Shown piece by piece: positions 16,223 through 25,400 of a DNA stretch of 64,000 nucleotides. The translations under genes and the position numbers were made by a program. Origin of the DNA: CALZBJ01 sp945619025 (GTDB lineage Bacteria > Pseudomonadota > Gammaproteobacteria > Cardiobacteriales > Wohlfahrtiimonadaceae); contig CALZBJ010000001.1 in assembly GCA_945619025.1 (NCBI GenBank), positions 372,001-436,000 of the forward strand. The letters are read 5' to 3'. Each line of letters begins with the position of its first letter. Position 1 is the stretch's first letter. Under the pieces are notes generated by a model. It was not told the origin of the DNA. It made no database searches and saw nothing but the letters and a program-made list of their open reading frames with translations.

Positions 16223-17128
16223 ATGAAGACTTTATCCCGCCGTGATGCGCTGATTTATGCCTTTAGCCCTGATAATCCGGCCAAAATGACCATCGAATCC
16301 GGCGACACCATCGCCATTGAAACCTATGACTGTTTTGAAAATCAGGTCAGCGAGAGTCAACCTCTTGATAAAATGGATTGGGATCGCGTGAATCCGGCAA
16401 CGGGCCCCATTTATATTAATGGCGCTGAGCCTGGGGATATTTTACAAGCGGAGATTATCGCCATCGATATTGCCGATACCGGCGTGATGGTCACTGGCCC
16501 GGGGATTGGTATTATGGGGCATAAAGTCGAAGCGATGACGCAAAAATCGATCCCGATTAAAGATGGATTTGCGCTATTTGACGATAAGGTAAAAATCCCG
16601 CTCAATAAGATGGTGGGCGTGATTGGCGTTGCTCCAAAAGAAGGCTCAATTAATTGCGGTGTGCCCGATCAGCATGGTGGCAATATGGATACTAAACTGA
16701 TTAAAGAAGGCGCGACGCTCTATCTACCCATCTTCCAAAAAGGCGCGCTCTTTGCACTGGGTGATCTTCACGCCGCGATGGGCGATGGGGAAATTGGTGT
16801 ATCTGGGCTTGAAATTGAGGGAAAAGTGACGGTTAAACTCACCGTGATTAAAGGGAAATCGATCACCGATCCTGTGATTGAACTGCCGGAAAAGCTCGCA
16901 TTTCTCTCCTCAAAAGAGACCCTTGATGAAGCGATTAAAACAGCAACTGATTTAGCGGTTACCTTCTTGCACGAGCGTAGCGGTTTATCCATTGCCGATG
17001 CCACTATGCTAATGAGCGCGGCGGGCGATGCGGAGATTTGCCAAATTGTCGATCCGCTCTTAACCGCGCGTTTTGTGATTCCCCGCTATATTTTAGAGGC
17101 GTACGGGATTAAAGGGTTTATCGAGTAA
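16223..17128 (+). CDS. Acetamidase/formamidase family protein
   Basis: 301-residue member of the FmdA/AmdA amidase family, which hydrolyses formamide, acetamide or related small amides to ammonia and the acid. Family signatures include the NPATGPIYINGAEPGD segment (about 55-70), CGVPDQHGGNMDTK (about 145-158) and LGDLHAAMGDGEI (about 179-191). The upstream ATG at 16202 overlaps the ribosome site, so 16223, preceded by AAGGAG, is chosen. It stands alone before a strong terminator. The substrate cannot be read from sequence. Confidence 0.9.
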   Translation: MKTLSRRDALIYAFSPDNPAKMTIESGDTIAIETYDCFENQVSESQPLDKMDWDRVNPATGPIYINGAEPGDILQAEIIAIDIADTGVMVTGPGIGIMGHKVEAMTQKSIPIKDGFALFDDKVKIPLNKMVGVIGVAPKEGSINCGVPDQHGGNMDTKLIKEGATLYLPIFQKGALFALGDLHAAMGDGEIGVSGLEIEGKVTVKLTVIKGKSITDPVIELPEKLAFLSSKETLDEAIKTATDLAVTFLHERSGLSIADATMLMSAAGDAEICQIVDPLLTARFVIPRYILEAYGIKGFIE

Positions 17129-17154
17129 CTAAGTAAAAATCTCACCTAAAATGC

Positions 17155-17210
17155 AAAAACCTCCTGCGATGTCGAAAGAGAAAATCTCTCATCCTCGCAG
17201 GAGGTTTTTT
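17155..17210. terminator. Bidirectional intrinsic terminator between the amidase and a small membrane protein
   Basis: Arms AAAAACCTCCTGCGA (17155-17169) and TCGCAGGAGGTTTTTT (17195-17210), with a second small stem (GAGA/TCTC) in the loop. Serves the plus-strand amidase and the minus-strand membrane gene. Confidence 0.9.
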
Positions 17211-17236
17211 AATAGCCAATTGAGTGCAAAGCGTGC

Positions 17237-17488
17237 TTAATCGCGACGACGTCTCGGTGCAAATGCCGGCTTCACTTCACGTTTTGAGCGCAATAACAAT
17301 AACAGACTCAAGACAGAAAGCCCCACCCCCAATAGATAAAGGAGCGGCGTGCTAAAGCCGATTCCAGACGAATCAAACAAGATAACATACGCCATCATTG
17401 CGAAAATGAGGCCAATCATCAACGAATTAATCATTTTTAAACGACGCGCGCGAAGGATCGCATCGCGTTTTGCTCTGTGCTCTGACAT
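17237..17488 (-). CDS. Small membrane protein of unknown function
   Basis: 83 residues: a basic N-terminus (SEHRAKRDAILRARRLK), two hydrophobic segments (about 22-41 and 46-66), and a basic tail ending in RRRRD. A GGAGTAGGA ribosome site precedes the ATG, which supports a real gene. I do not recognise the family. The positive ends and two spans predict an inner-membrane hairpin with both termini in the cytoplasm. It is alone, with a terminator after it and a 450-bp non-coding stretch before it. Confidence 0.6.
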   Translation of the reverse strand: MSEHRAKRDAILRARRLKMINSLMIGLIFAMMAYVILFDSSGIGFSTPLLYLLGVGLSVLSLLLLLRSKREVKPAFAPRRRRD

Positions 17489-17941
17489 AATTCCTACTCC
17501 ACCTGATGCCGTTCGAGCGCAATCGGTAATAATCTCGACATCTTCTGTTGGTACGTTAAGGTAAATAATATTTTCTTCTAAAAAGAAACTCAGGGGTACC
17601 TTATCAAACTCGCTTTAGACGCTCATCTAAAGAATTGTTAAGAATGATTAATAAGCTACTAAGCCTTTTAGAATGAAGCTATTAAGGTACGCCTTATTAT
17701 ATTTATAGACAATCACTTACCAAAATTATCTCTGCTTAACTGACATGCGTCAACCACTTTATTCGGTTTATATGCATATTGAAAAAATGGCACAAAAAAT
17801 TCCCTTAAAATCTCTTTCTGACAAGAAATGACACTTTAAGGGAATGTTATTACGAAGAATAGGGGGTATCTTCGTAAATTCTAGCGATATGACCGCCTTT
17901 TCAGACAGATCATTCGAACTGGTTGATGTGCTTAGAATCCT
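17489..17941. other. 453-bp intergenic region with several hairpins
   Basis: No gene seen. It contains the minus-strand promoter region of the small membrane protein, a 7-bp hairpin CTTTAGA/TCTAAAG (17613-17632), and TAAGGTA/TACCTTA arms (17557-17563 and 17597-17603). There is also a compact hairpin TAAGG-TACG-CCTTA (17683-17696) and the terminator of the EamA gene (17793-17844). Confidence 0.6.
17793..17844 (-). terminator. Intrinsic terminator of the EamA transporter gene
   Basis: TTCCCTTAAA (minus strand, 17844-17835) pairs with TTTAAGGGAA (17809-17800), followed by six T. The loop holds a second stem (TTTCT/AGAAA). It is about 100 bp past the stop codon. Confidence 0.7.
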
Positions 17942-18964
17942 CTAGCCACGCTTGATATTGATCGCAGGAATTGCGCCTAATGACTCATGTTTTTCAGGAC
18001 GCTCGTAGCAACTATACACTTGCTTACTGCGGAGGGCTTCACGGCGTAATAGATAGCGCTGATGAAGGTTATTGAGTAGGAGCGCAGCGATAATAAAGAA
18101 GGTACCCACATAATCGATCATCAATAATTCATAGCCTTGGATCGATCCAATGACGAGCGTTGTCACCGGCACAAAGGTAATAAAGAGCAAACTGTTGATC
18201 GGTTTTAGGATTCGCACCGCCTCATTCCAGCCCACAAGCGCAATCACACCGGGGAAGACAATCATAAAGAGTAGATCGTAACGAATCGCGTAGATGCCCT
18301 CAAAGGTCGGTACCTCAGTCCAGCCCGCAAGCGAGGTTAACAGCACGATTACCGTCGTCGTTCCAATGCCGTAGATGAGCGTTAAGGTGGAGAATCGCAG
18401 CGTCGACCACTCTGGAAAACGATCGCCCCCCATTGAGTAAACCACCCAACCAAAGACGCCGAAAAAGAGGATCACTAAGGGGATCATTTGAGTGTGAATG
18501 GAGCTCATAAAATTGAGATCCCCTTTCGTGACCACAAGCAGTACGCCGATGAAGGCAAGTCCGATAAATCCTAAGGTAAAACTGTTGGGGCGTTTACGGG
18601 TTAATCCCCACACAAGCAGCACCGAAATCATCGGGCATAAGGCTTCCATAATGGAGGCTAACAGCGTTCCGGTATCGCCTAAAAGGTCCTGTCCCCAGAA
18701 GATAAAGAGGTTGTAAACGGTGAACGCCATCACGCCGTAAAAGAGCACCGCCCCGCCACGACCTTCCGTTTTAAACGCCGCTTTTCCCTCTTTTTTATAG
18801 AGAATCACCGCTAAAATCAGCGCCACCGGAATGTAACGGAAAATCGTGAAATAGAATGTGTCAATATATTGGAAGCTGTGGCTCGCCACGGGAAACATCG
18901 CGCCCCACGACACACTCGCCACCAGTGCTAAAAACGCACCCCATAAACGATTGCCTTGTAACAT
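17942..18964 (-). CDS. EamA/DMT-family membrane transporter
   Basis: Drug/metabolite transporter superfamily protein of 340 residues with about ten membrane spans in two EamA repeats (first about 8-140, second about 155-290). The first repeat contains VSWGAMFPV and the FTIFRYIPVALIL region. The hydrophilic tail of about 45 residues (after LHQRYLLRREALRSKQ) is longer than usual. Substrates of such proteins are mostly amino acids or other metabolites and cannot be told here. It is transcribed away from a LysR-type gene, which is its likely regulator. A GGAG ribosome site precedes the ATG. Confidence 0.88.
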   Translation of the reverse strand: MLQGNRLWGAFLALVASVSWGAMFPVASHSFQYIDTFYFTIFRYIPVALILAVILYKKEGKAAFKTEGRGGAVLFYGVMAFTVYNLFIFWGQDLLGDTGTLLASIMEALCPMISVLLVWGLTRKRPNSFTLGFIGLAFIGVLLVVTKGDLNFMSSIHTQMIPLVILFFGVFGWVVYSMGGDRFPEWSTLRFSTLTLIYGIGTTTVIVLLTSLAGWTEVPTFEGIYAIRYDLLFMIVFPGVIALVGWNEAVRILKPINSLLFITFVPVTTLVIGSIQGYELLMIDYVGTFFIIAALLLNNLHQRYLLRREALRSKQVYSCYERPEKHESLGAIPAINIKRG

Positions 18965-19106
18965 ATTCGCTCCTTACCTTCGATCGGTTTTGTGTTGATC
19001 GGTTCTATTTTTTTACATCGATTTTTTTATTAATCGTTTTTATAACGAATTGTGTGACATTAAACACTATTTCCTTTATCATTTGAAACGATTATAATTG
19101 ATTATT

Positions 19107-19127
19107 GATATCATATATTTTGATATC
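19107..19127. promoter_or_regulatory. Twin GATATC sites between the EamA transporter and LysR genes
   Basis: GATATC occurs at 19107-19112 and 19122-19127 (15-bp repeat distance), the first within the palindrome TGATATCA. It is flanked by direct repeats AACGATT (19087-19093 and 19134-19140). It lies in the divergent promoter region, where a LysR regulator would bind. Confidence 0.35.
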
Positions 19128-19185
19128 TAAAATAACGATTACACCGATCAAATTCATTGAGAACAGAGCCTTAAGGAGGATTGAG

Positions 19186-20079
19186 GTGGATTTACGCGAT
19201 CTCTATATTTTTCAAACAGTTGCTAAAGAACGTAACATTAGCCGCGCGGCAAAACAGCTCCATTATGTGCAATCAAATGTGACAACGCGGATTAAAGGAC
19301 TTGAAGAGGAACTCGGCACGCAGCTCTTCCATCGGCACAATCGCGGGATGGAATTAACCCCTGAAGGGAAAAAGCTGATCACCTACGCAGAGCTCATTAC
19401 CGCTCTCGTCGATGAGATGAAAAAAGTGATGCAAGATGATGGCCAACCCGCGGGAAATCTCTCCATTGGCGCCGTTGAGACGGTGATTAAATTGCCGCTC
19501 ATCCTCTCGCGCTATAATCAAGCCTATAAAAATGTGGATCTCTCGCTTGCTACCGGCGTTTCCGAGGAATTGATCGATCGGGTATTAAACTATAAGCTCG
19601 ATGGCGCATTTATCACCGGGACGGCGCGGAGTAATCACCCCGATTTAAAGCAATATCACGTTTTTGAAGAGGAGCTCGTGCTCGTGACCGACCTTGAAAC
19701 GGAAACTTTAGCAGAGATTAAAGAGCGCCCCTTTTTAGTCTTTGGTGCGGGATGTGGCTATCGGGCAAAACTGAAAGAGTGGCTCCGCGATGAGCAGATT
19801 GTTTCGTCAAAAGTGATGGAGCTTGGCACGCTCGAAACAATCTTAGGCAGCGTCTATTCAGGGCTTGGCGTAACCTATCTACCAAAATCGGTGGTGGCCC
19901 ATCATGAAGCCCGCGGGCTTATTAGATGCCACTCATTACCGGCAAAATATAGCCGCATTCAAACGGTCTTTATCTGCCGAAAAGATGCCTACCAAACCCG
20001 CTCGCTTGAGGCCTTTATTGAAATTATTGAAGCGAGTCACGATGAACCAACCAAACCTGCGATGTTGCCGTTTATATAA
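19186..20079 (+). CDS. LysR-family transcriptional regulator
   Basis: 297-residue LysR-type regulator. Its N-terminal winged helix (RDLYIFQTVAKERNISRAAKQL, read in two pieces: residues 3-18 and 19-25) is followed by a substrate-binding domain from about 90. The start is set at a GTG preceded by AAGGAGGATTGAG; the frame is open further upstream but without a ribosome site. It is divergent from the EamA transporter gene, the standard arrangement for a LysR regulator and its target. The binding domain resembles the CynR/YtlI-like group; the effector is unknown. Confidence 0.9.
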   Translation: MDLRDLYIFQTVAKERNISRAAKQLHYVQSNVTTRIKGLEEELGTQLFHRHNRGMELTPEGKKLITYAELITALVDEMKKVMQDDGQPAGNLSIGAVETVIKLPLILSRYNQAYKNVDLSLATGVSEELIDRVLNYKLDGAFITGTARSNHPDLKQYHVFEEELVLVTDLETETLAEIKERPFLVFGAGCGYRAKLKEWLRDEQIVSSKVMELGTLETILGSVYSGLGVTYLPKSVVAHHEARGLIRCHSLPAKYSRIQTVFICRKDAYQTRSLEAFIEIIEASHDEPTKPAMLPFI

Positions 20080-20268
20080 CCGCAATTGCGCATAAATGCA
20101 CCTCAAATTTGTACAATTTTTATCAAATATCGCGCCTTTTTTGCTAATTTAATAGACGCAGCAGAGGATCGAAGAACAGTTATAAAAAAGCTATACTATT
20201 AAAAATTAATAATATCGACGTAAATCAATCTTACGCGTTATTTTTATGATTTATCCACGGAGACCGCT

Positions 20269-21318
20269 ATGAAATTCAACCCAACGCATACGTTAATTAC
20301 GCTTGAACATCTGGTGAACCGCCCCAGTCCGTCAGGCGATACGCGCGCAATCATCCACTATTTGAAAGATCGATTCACAGCGTCGGGCATCGAATTTACC
20401 ACTACACAAAAGGGCGCGATTTTAGTGACGCTGAAAGGCTACGACGACTCAAAAGCCCGTCTTTTAACCGCACACGTTGATACCCTTGGCGCGATGGTCA
20501 AAGAGATTAAGGCCGATGGTCGCCTCAAACTCACCAAACTCGGTGGCTTTAATTGGAACAGCGTTGAAGGGGAATATTGCATCATTCACCGCCACAATCA
20601 GCTTCCGGTACGCGGCACTATTTTGATGCATCAATCGTCGGTGCACGTCTATAAAGAGAGTGGCGAACTTCCGCGAAATGATGAAAATATCGAGGTACGC
20701 CTTGATGAAATTACCCACTCCAAAGAAGAGACCGAAGCACTCGACATCTCGGTGGGCGATTATGTGTCGTTCGATCCTCGTTTTGAAACGCTTGATAATG
20801 GCTTTGTTAAATCGCGCCATTTAGATGATAAAGCCGCGGTTGCGCTCCTAATTGAGCTTGCCGAACAGATCACTTCAAAAGCGATCACTCTGCCCTACAC
20901 CACCTATCTCTATATCTCCAATAATGAGGAGGTGGGCTTTGGGGGAAACTCCGCCATTCCGGCCAATGTCACGGAATATGTTGCGGTGGATATGGGCGCG
21001 ATTGGCGATGGGCAAAATTCCGATGAGTTTAGCGTTTCGATCTGCACAAAAGATTCATCAGGGCCTTATCATCACGGACTCACCTCACAGATGCGCGCGC
21101 TCTGCAGTGAGTTTGAAATTCCTCATAAAGTCGATATCTATCCCTATTATGGCTCTGATGCCTCGGCGGCGATTCGTGCAGGATACGATCTAAAACATGC
21201 GCTCATTGGCCCGGGGATTGATGCCTCGCACAGCATGGAACGCACCCATATTGACTCACTTCACGCGACGTTTAATCTCTTAGTTCGCTATGTGGAAAGT
21301 GAGATGATTGGCGAATAA
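20269..21318 (+). CDS. M42-family metallopeptidase (glutamyl aminopeptidase-like)
   Basis: 349-residue dinuclear-metal aminopeptidase of family M42, which forms large tetrahedral cytoplasmic complexes that trim peptides. Metal and catalytic residues are in AHVDTLGAMV (H and D), KSRHLDDKAAV (bridging D), NNEEVGFGGN (catalytic and metal Glu) and AVDMGAIGDG; a late GIDASHSMERTH supplies the last histidine. A GGAG ribosome site precedes the ATG. It is not in an evident operon. Some relatives were once annotated as endoglucanase M; that is not implied here. Confidence 0.92.
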   Translation: MKFNPTHTLITLEHLVNRPSPSGDTRAIIHYLKDRFTASGIEFTTTQKGAILVTLKGYDDSKARLLTAHVDTLGAMVKEIKADGRLKLTKLGGFNWNSVEGEYCIIHRHNQLPVRGTILMHQSSVHVYKESGELPRNDENIEVRLDEITHSKEETEALDISVGDYVSFDPRFETLDNGFVKSRHLDDKAAVALLIELAEQITSKAITLPYTTYLYISNNEEVGFGGNSAIPANVTEYVAVDMGAIGDGQNSDEFSVSICTKDSSGPYHHGLTSQMRALCSEFEIPHKVDIYPYYGSDASAAIRAGYDLKHALIGPGIDASHSMERTHIDSLHATFNLLVRYVESEMIGE

Positions 21319-21345
21319 TCTTTTTCAGAAAATCCGCCGATCCCT

Positions 21346-21351
21346 TATAAT
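21346..21351 (+). promoter_or_regulatory. Probable -10 box of yicC
   Basis: TATAAT about 49 bp upstream of the yicC ATG; the -35 is weak. Confidence 0.35.
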
Positions 21352-21399
21352 GAACGGTTATACGATTCATTGACCGATTTTAAACAAAAAGGCAGTACT

Positions 21400-22266
21400 A
21401 TGTTGTTATCTATGACGGGCTTTGCTCGCGAATCACAGCTGACCGATCTTGGCATGCTTAGCATCGAAATCCGCAGCGTCAATCACCGCTATCTCGACCC
21501 TTCGTTTCGAATGCCGGAGCTGCTCCGCAATTTTGAGCCGGTGCTCCGTGAAGTGCTCGCTGAGAAGGTTTCACGTGGAAAGGTAGATATTTCGATTCGC
21601 CTCGACATGGAACAAAATCCGGCATCGACGCTCATTTTTAACCGCGATTTAGCCACTCGCATTGTGGAAATTCATCAAGAAACGCAAGGATTGCTCGGCG
21701 ATGAGCGCGTATTAACCGCCACCGAATTGATGCGTTTCCCCAATGTGGTCACCACTGCAGCGCCCGATCCTGAAGCGATTAAACCGGTGTTAATGACGCT
21801 TTTTAATAATGCGCTTGATGCCCTTTTAGAAAATCGTAAACGTGAAGGAACTCGCATTCTTGAGATGCTCACCGAGCGCCTTAATAAGATGGCAGACCTT
21901 GTGATTGATGCGAAAGCCCAGCGTCCGATCGCCATTGAAAAGATTAAAGAGCGTCTACTTTCGCGCCTTGAAGAGATCGATATTGAGCACGATCCTAACC
22001 GTTTTGAGCAGGAGCTCGTCTATGTGACTCAGCGTCTCGATGTCGATGAAGAGATCGATCGTTTAAACGCTCACATTGAAGAGATGCGCAATGTCTTTAC
22101 CCGCAATGAACCCGTCGGTCGCCGCTTAGATTTTCTCTCGCAAGAGCTCAACCGTGAAGCCAATACCCTTGGCTCAAAGTCCCAAGATGTGAAGCTCACC
22201 CAGATCGGCGTTGATCTTAAAGTATTGATCGAACAGATCCGCGAACAGATTCAAAACATTGAGTAA
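21400..22266 (+). CDS. yicC: YicC family endoribonuclease
   Basis: 288-residue YicC protein, a conserved endoribonuclease family linked to small-RNA turnover. The N-terminus MLLSMTGFARE, the VNHRYLD segment near 35 and the C-terminal signature RRLDFLSQELNREANTLGSK (about 248-267) are diagnostic. An in-frame TTG at 21370 would extend the protein without family support, so the ATG is used. It ends before an intrinsic terminator. The common neighbour gmk is not here. Confidence 0.93.
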   Translation: MLLSMTGFARESQLTDLGMLSIEIRSVNHRYLDPSFRMPELLRNFEPVLREVLAEKVSRGKVDISIRLDMEQNPASTLIFNRDLATRIVEIHQETQGLLGDERVLTATELMRFPNVVTTAAPDPEAIKPVLMTLFNNALDALLENRKREGTRILEMLTERLNKMADLVIDAKAQRPIAIEKIKERLLSRLEEIDIEHDPNRFEQELVYVTQRLDVDEEIDRLNAHIEEMRNVFTRNEPVGRRLDFLSQELNREANTLGSKSQDVKLTQIGVDLKVLIEQIREQIQNIE

Positions 22267-22302
22267 TTCAGACATCAAATCATTCAATCAAGATTAAGAT
22301 AG

Positions 22303-22328
22303 AGGGCTCCGCTGGGAGTCCTTTTTTT
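22303..22328 (+). terminator. Intrinsic terminator after yicC
   Basis: GGGCTCC pairs with GGAGTCC (one G-T wobble) around a short loop and runs into seven T. Confidence 0.75.
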
Positions 22329-22335
22329 ATGCCCA

Positions 22336-22388
22336 CAAAAAAGCCTCCAACCACCGTCATCAAAAATGATGGGGCGATTGGAGGCGCA
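22336..22388 (-). terminator. Intrinsic terminator of the giant adhesin gene
   Basis: On the minus strand GCCTCCAA pairs with TTGGAGGC and is followed by TTTTTT; the loop holds a second stem (ATCATTTTTGAT). It lies 44 bp past the adhesin stop. Confidence 0.85.
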
Positions 22389-22431
22389 ATTTAACTTAAC
22401 CCTTAAGGCATTTTGCCGATCGGTTTATTTG

Positions 22432-25400
22432 TTAAATAATGCTCGTTGAATCATGGTTAAGAAGATCCTCAAATGAGATCGGATCGTGCGTATCCGCCAC
22501 GAACAACATCGTCGCATCGATACTGCCCACCTCATCAGAGGTCTGATCGGTACTAAAGGTCACCGTTTCACTTGCTTCATCAACATCCACGTTGATATAC
22601 GCACCGCCATCCGTATCCGAAAGCAATCCTTCCGCCAATTCCGACGTCCATTTCGGTGTATCCATCGCGGCTTTTGGAACCGAGATACCAAGCGCTGCAT
22701 TAAAGGCAACGGGTGTTTCAGCTTGCAATGCATCCGCTGCACTTAAGAGCTCGCCCGTATCACCCTCATTGCTCTCATCAAGCATGATTTTTTCCGCGGC
22801 CATAGGTTTAACCACATTCACGTCAAACGTCGTAGTCGTTGATTTAGAGTCTTTATTGCCTGTTTCTGTTGCAGTAACGGTTAATTCAACGTTTAATTTC
22901 CCAGTTGCAATCCCTGCTGGAAGATCAAGCGAGAGATTTTTAAAGTCCAAAATATTATGGACTCCATCGACGGTGATTTTACCTTCCGCATCAGCGATTG
23001 CGCTCTTTAGAGCTTCTTTCCCATCCATATCAACAGCAGTATAGAAAAGTTTAGTACCTTCAACGAGCCCCATAAGCGTCATCGATAACGTTTCAGAGCC
23101 ATCGCGGTCAGTTAATGATGCCGCTACTCCCTCTAGATCGACATTATCTGTTTCAGAGCCGGTATATCCAAACTTAACACCGTAGAAACCTTTTCCACCA
23201 GAACCTTGTAAGGTGCCATCAATATGAACTAAGCCTGACACCTCTTTTTGTGCCGCCTCAATATTTGGGAAGTATTTAACGTCTGTCCCATCTGCTTCCG
23301 TCACTTTGAAGTTATAGTTTCCGATACCATCTTGGTTATAGATATAGAGATCAAAGGTATAAAAACCGGACTCTTCTACAGTAAAGAGATCTTCAGCCAA
23401 TCCTTGATTTCCCAATCCTTGCCAGCTCACATATTTACTAGAAACACCATCACCAATCTTAATCATGGCGGTATCGTCTGCTTTACCTTCGTATTTATAG
23501 GCTTTACCGGCTTCTAAATAGACAAGACCATTGATAAAGACAACATCACCTGTTGCTAATCCTTCACCAGGACGTTCATTATCAATCCACCCTTCTGACT
23601 TCATATCATTGGTTAATGCATGGCTATCGGGTTTCTTATGTGCAAGTAATGCATTAATTCCATCAACTAATGTTGTCTCATTAATACCGCTTCCATGCCC
23701 TCGATCTTTCCCATCATCACCAACAGTATTATGGAAGTCATATGTCTTATCGCCAATTTTATATTCTCTATCCTGCTTTAAACGTCCCCAACGATCTTTG
23801 GTAAAACCGACTTCTTTCCAAACATATTTATTAAGGCTCAGTTTACCCACATCAAAATTCACTTCCGTTTTTAAGACAGGGGCATCAGCCACTGGATTAA
23901 CTTTGATTATTTGCTTAACAATATTTTCATTGCCATATCCATCTCTGACGAGGATATCAAACTCAAATGTACCCGACCAATCTTTAGCTGGCGTGAAAGT
24001 AAATTGGCCACTATAGGCATACGAATCAAATTCAACAACACCTATTTCAGGGGGAATTTCACTCGCAAGCTCATGATAGAGTGAATAGCCCGTTTTAGTC
24101 ACTTGACCGGTTACTGGACCACTATCTTCATCAATTTCAATCAATTCTGTACTTGCTAAAACCGTCAAATGTATTTTTGCAGATTTAGAGCTAGGATCAG
24201 AAGTATTGCCGGCATTGTCAGTGACTTTAGCTGTAGCTTCTTCAGTTTCACCATCTTCCAATGTACTCGCATCACGACTTGGAATCTTAATTTCCCAAGA
24301 ACCATGCCCATTTTTCACATTGGTAACTGTGCCTTCATACGTTTCACCATTAAAATCGACTGTAACGATATTCCCTTCTTCAACACCTGTCGCAGAACCT
24401 TTGATGCTAAAGCCATTTTCCTTCTCACTTTGAGAGACAATGCCATCTTCCGCAACACTCTCAATCGTGATTTCAGGCGCGGTTACATCAATCGTGACTT
24501 TAAAGGGGGGTGATAATTTACTCAATGAGCCCGACTCTTTATTATACGTCGCGGCATAGAGCGTCACTTCCCCTTCGGCCAATTTACCTGTAGTGGTGAC
24601 TGTTGATAAATCACCCGGCTTCGTTGTCCAACGATAGGTATCTTGCTTACCTTCTACCGGCACCAATTGATCTGCAGGAATTTTAATGAACTGATTTGGG
24701 TTATCGTAAATAAAAATGCGCACCTCATCCACCATGGATTTTTGATACTCATTCAACACCACCGTACCACTGATTTGACCTTCTGGATCATCACTATGCC
24801 CACCATTGACGATCACTTGGACCTTGCCATCAGGATTGTTCTTGTGATCTAAGTATTGATCAATCTCGGGGATCGGTAACGTCACTGTCGTTGGATCAAT
24901 GTCAATGTCATTATTGACGCCAATATTGCCGGCGTTGTCTTTCACATAGACTTTAAATTCTTTAGTCGGATCAAGATCTTTCACATCTACACTGATCGAT
25001 AAATATGGTTTATCAGCCACAGCCGGCTCACCCACTTTTCCGGTTGCAATCTTCACATCACCTGCTTGATCTATGTATTTGACCATCACTGCATCACCCG
25101 TTTTTGCGTGATGTTTATCTTTCGGATTGCTACTAACAAGCGCTGTCACTTTACCATCCGCATAGTTCACATAGGTTGCTTCTGGCGCAACAGTATCCAC
25201 CACAAAGGTATATTCCTCAGAAACCTCACCGACTTTACCGGTTGTCGGATCAACCGCACGCACTTGAAGATAGATGTTGTCATTACGGAGCTGGTCTGCC
25301 CACCACGTTTTTTGTAAACCATCGGTGAGATCTTGCTCGCTCAATGACCATTTACCATCTTTAACTGCCACTTCAAAGTATTGCGGATAACCTAATGAAT

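Noticed and set aside
17788..17810. Sigma-54-like TGGCAC element on the plus strand
   Set aside because: No GC at the -12 position and no plus-strand gene downstream; overlaps the EamA terminator.
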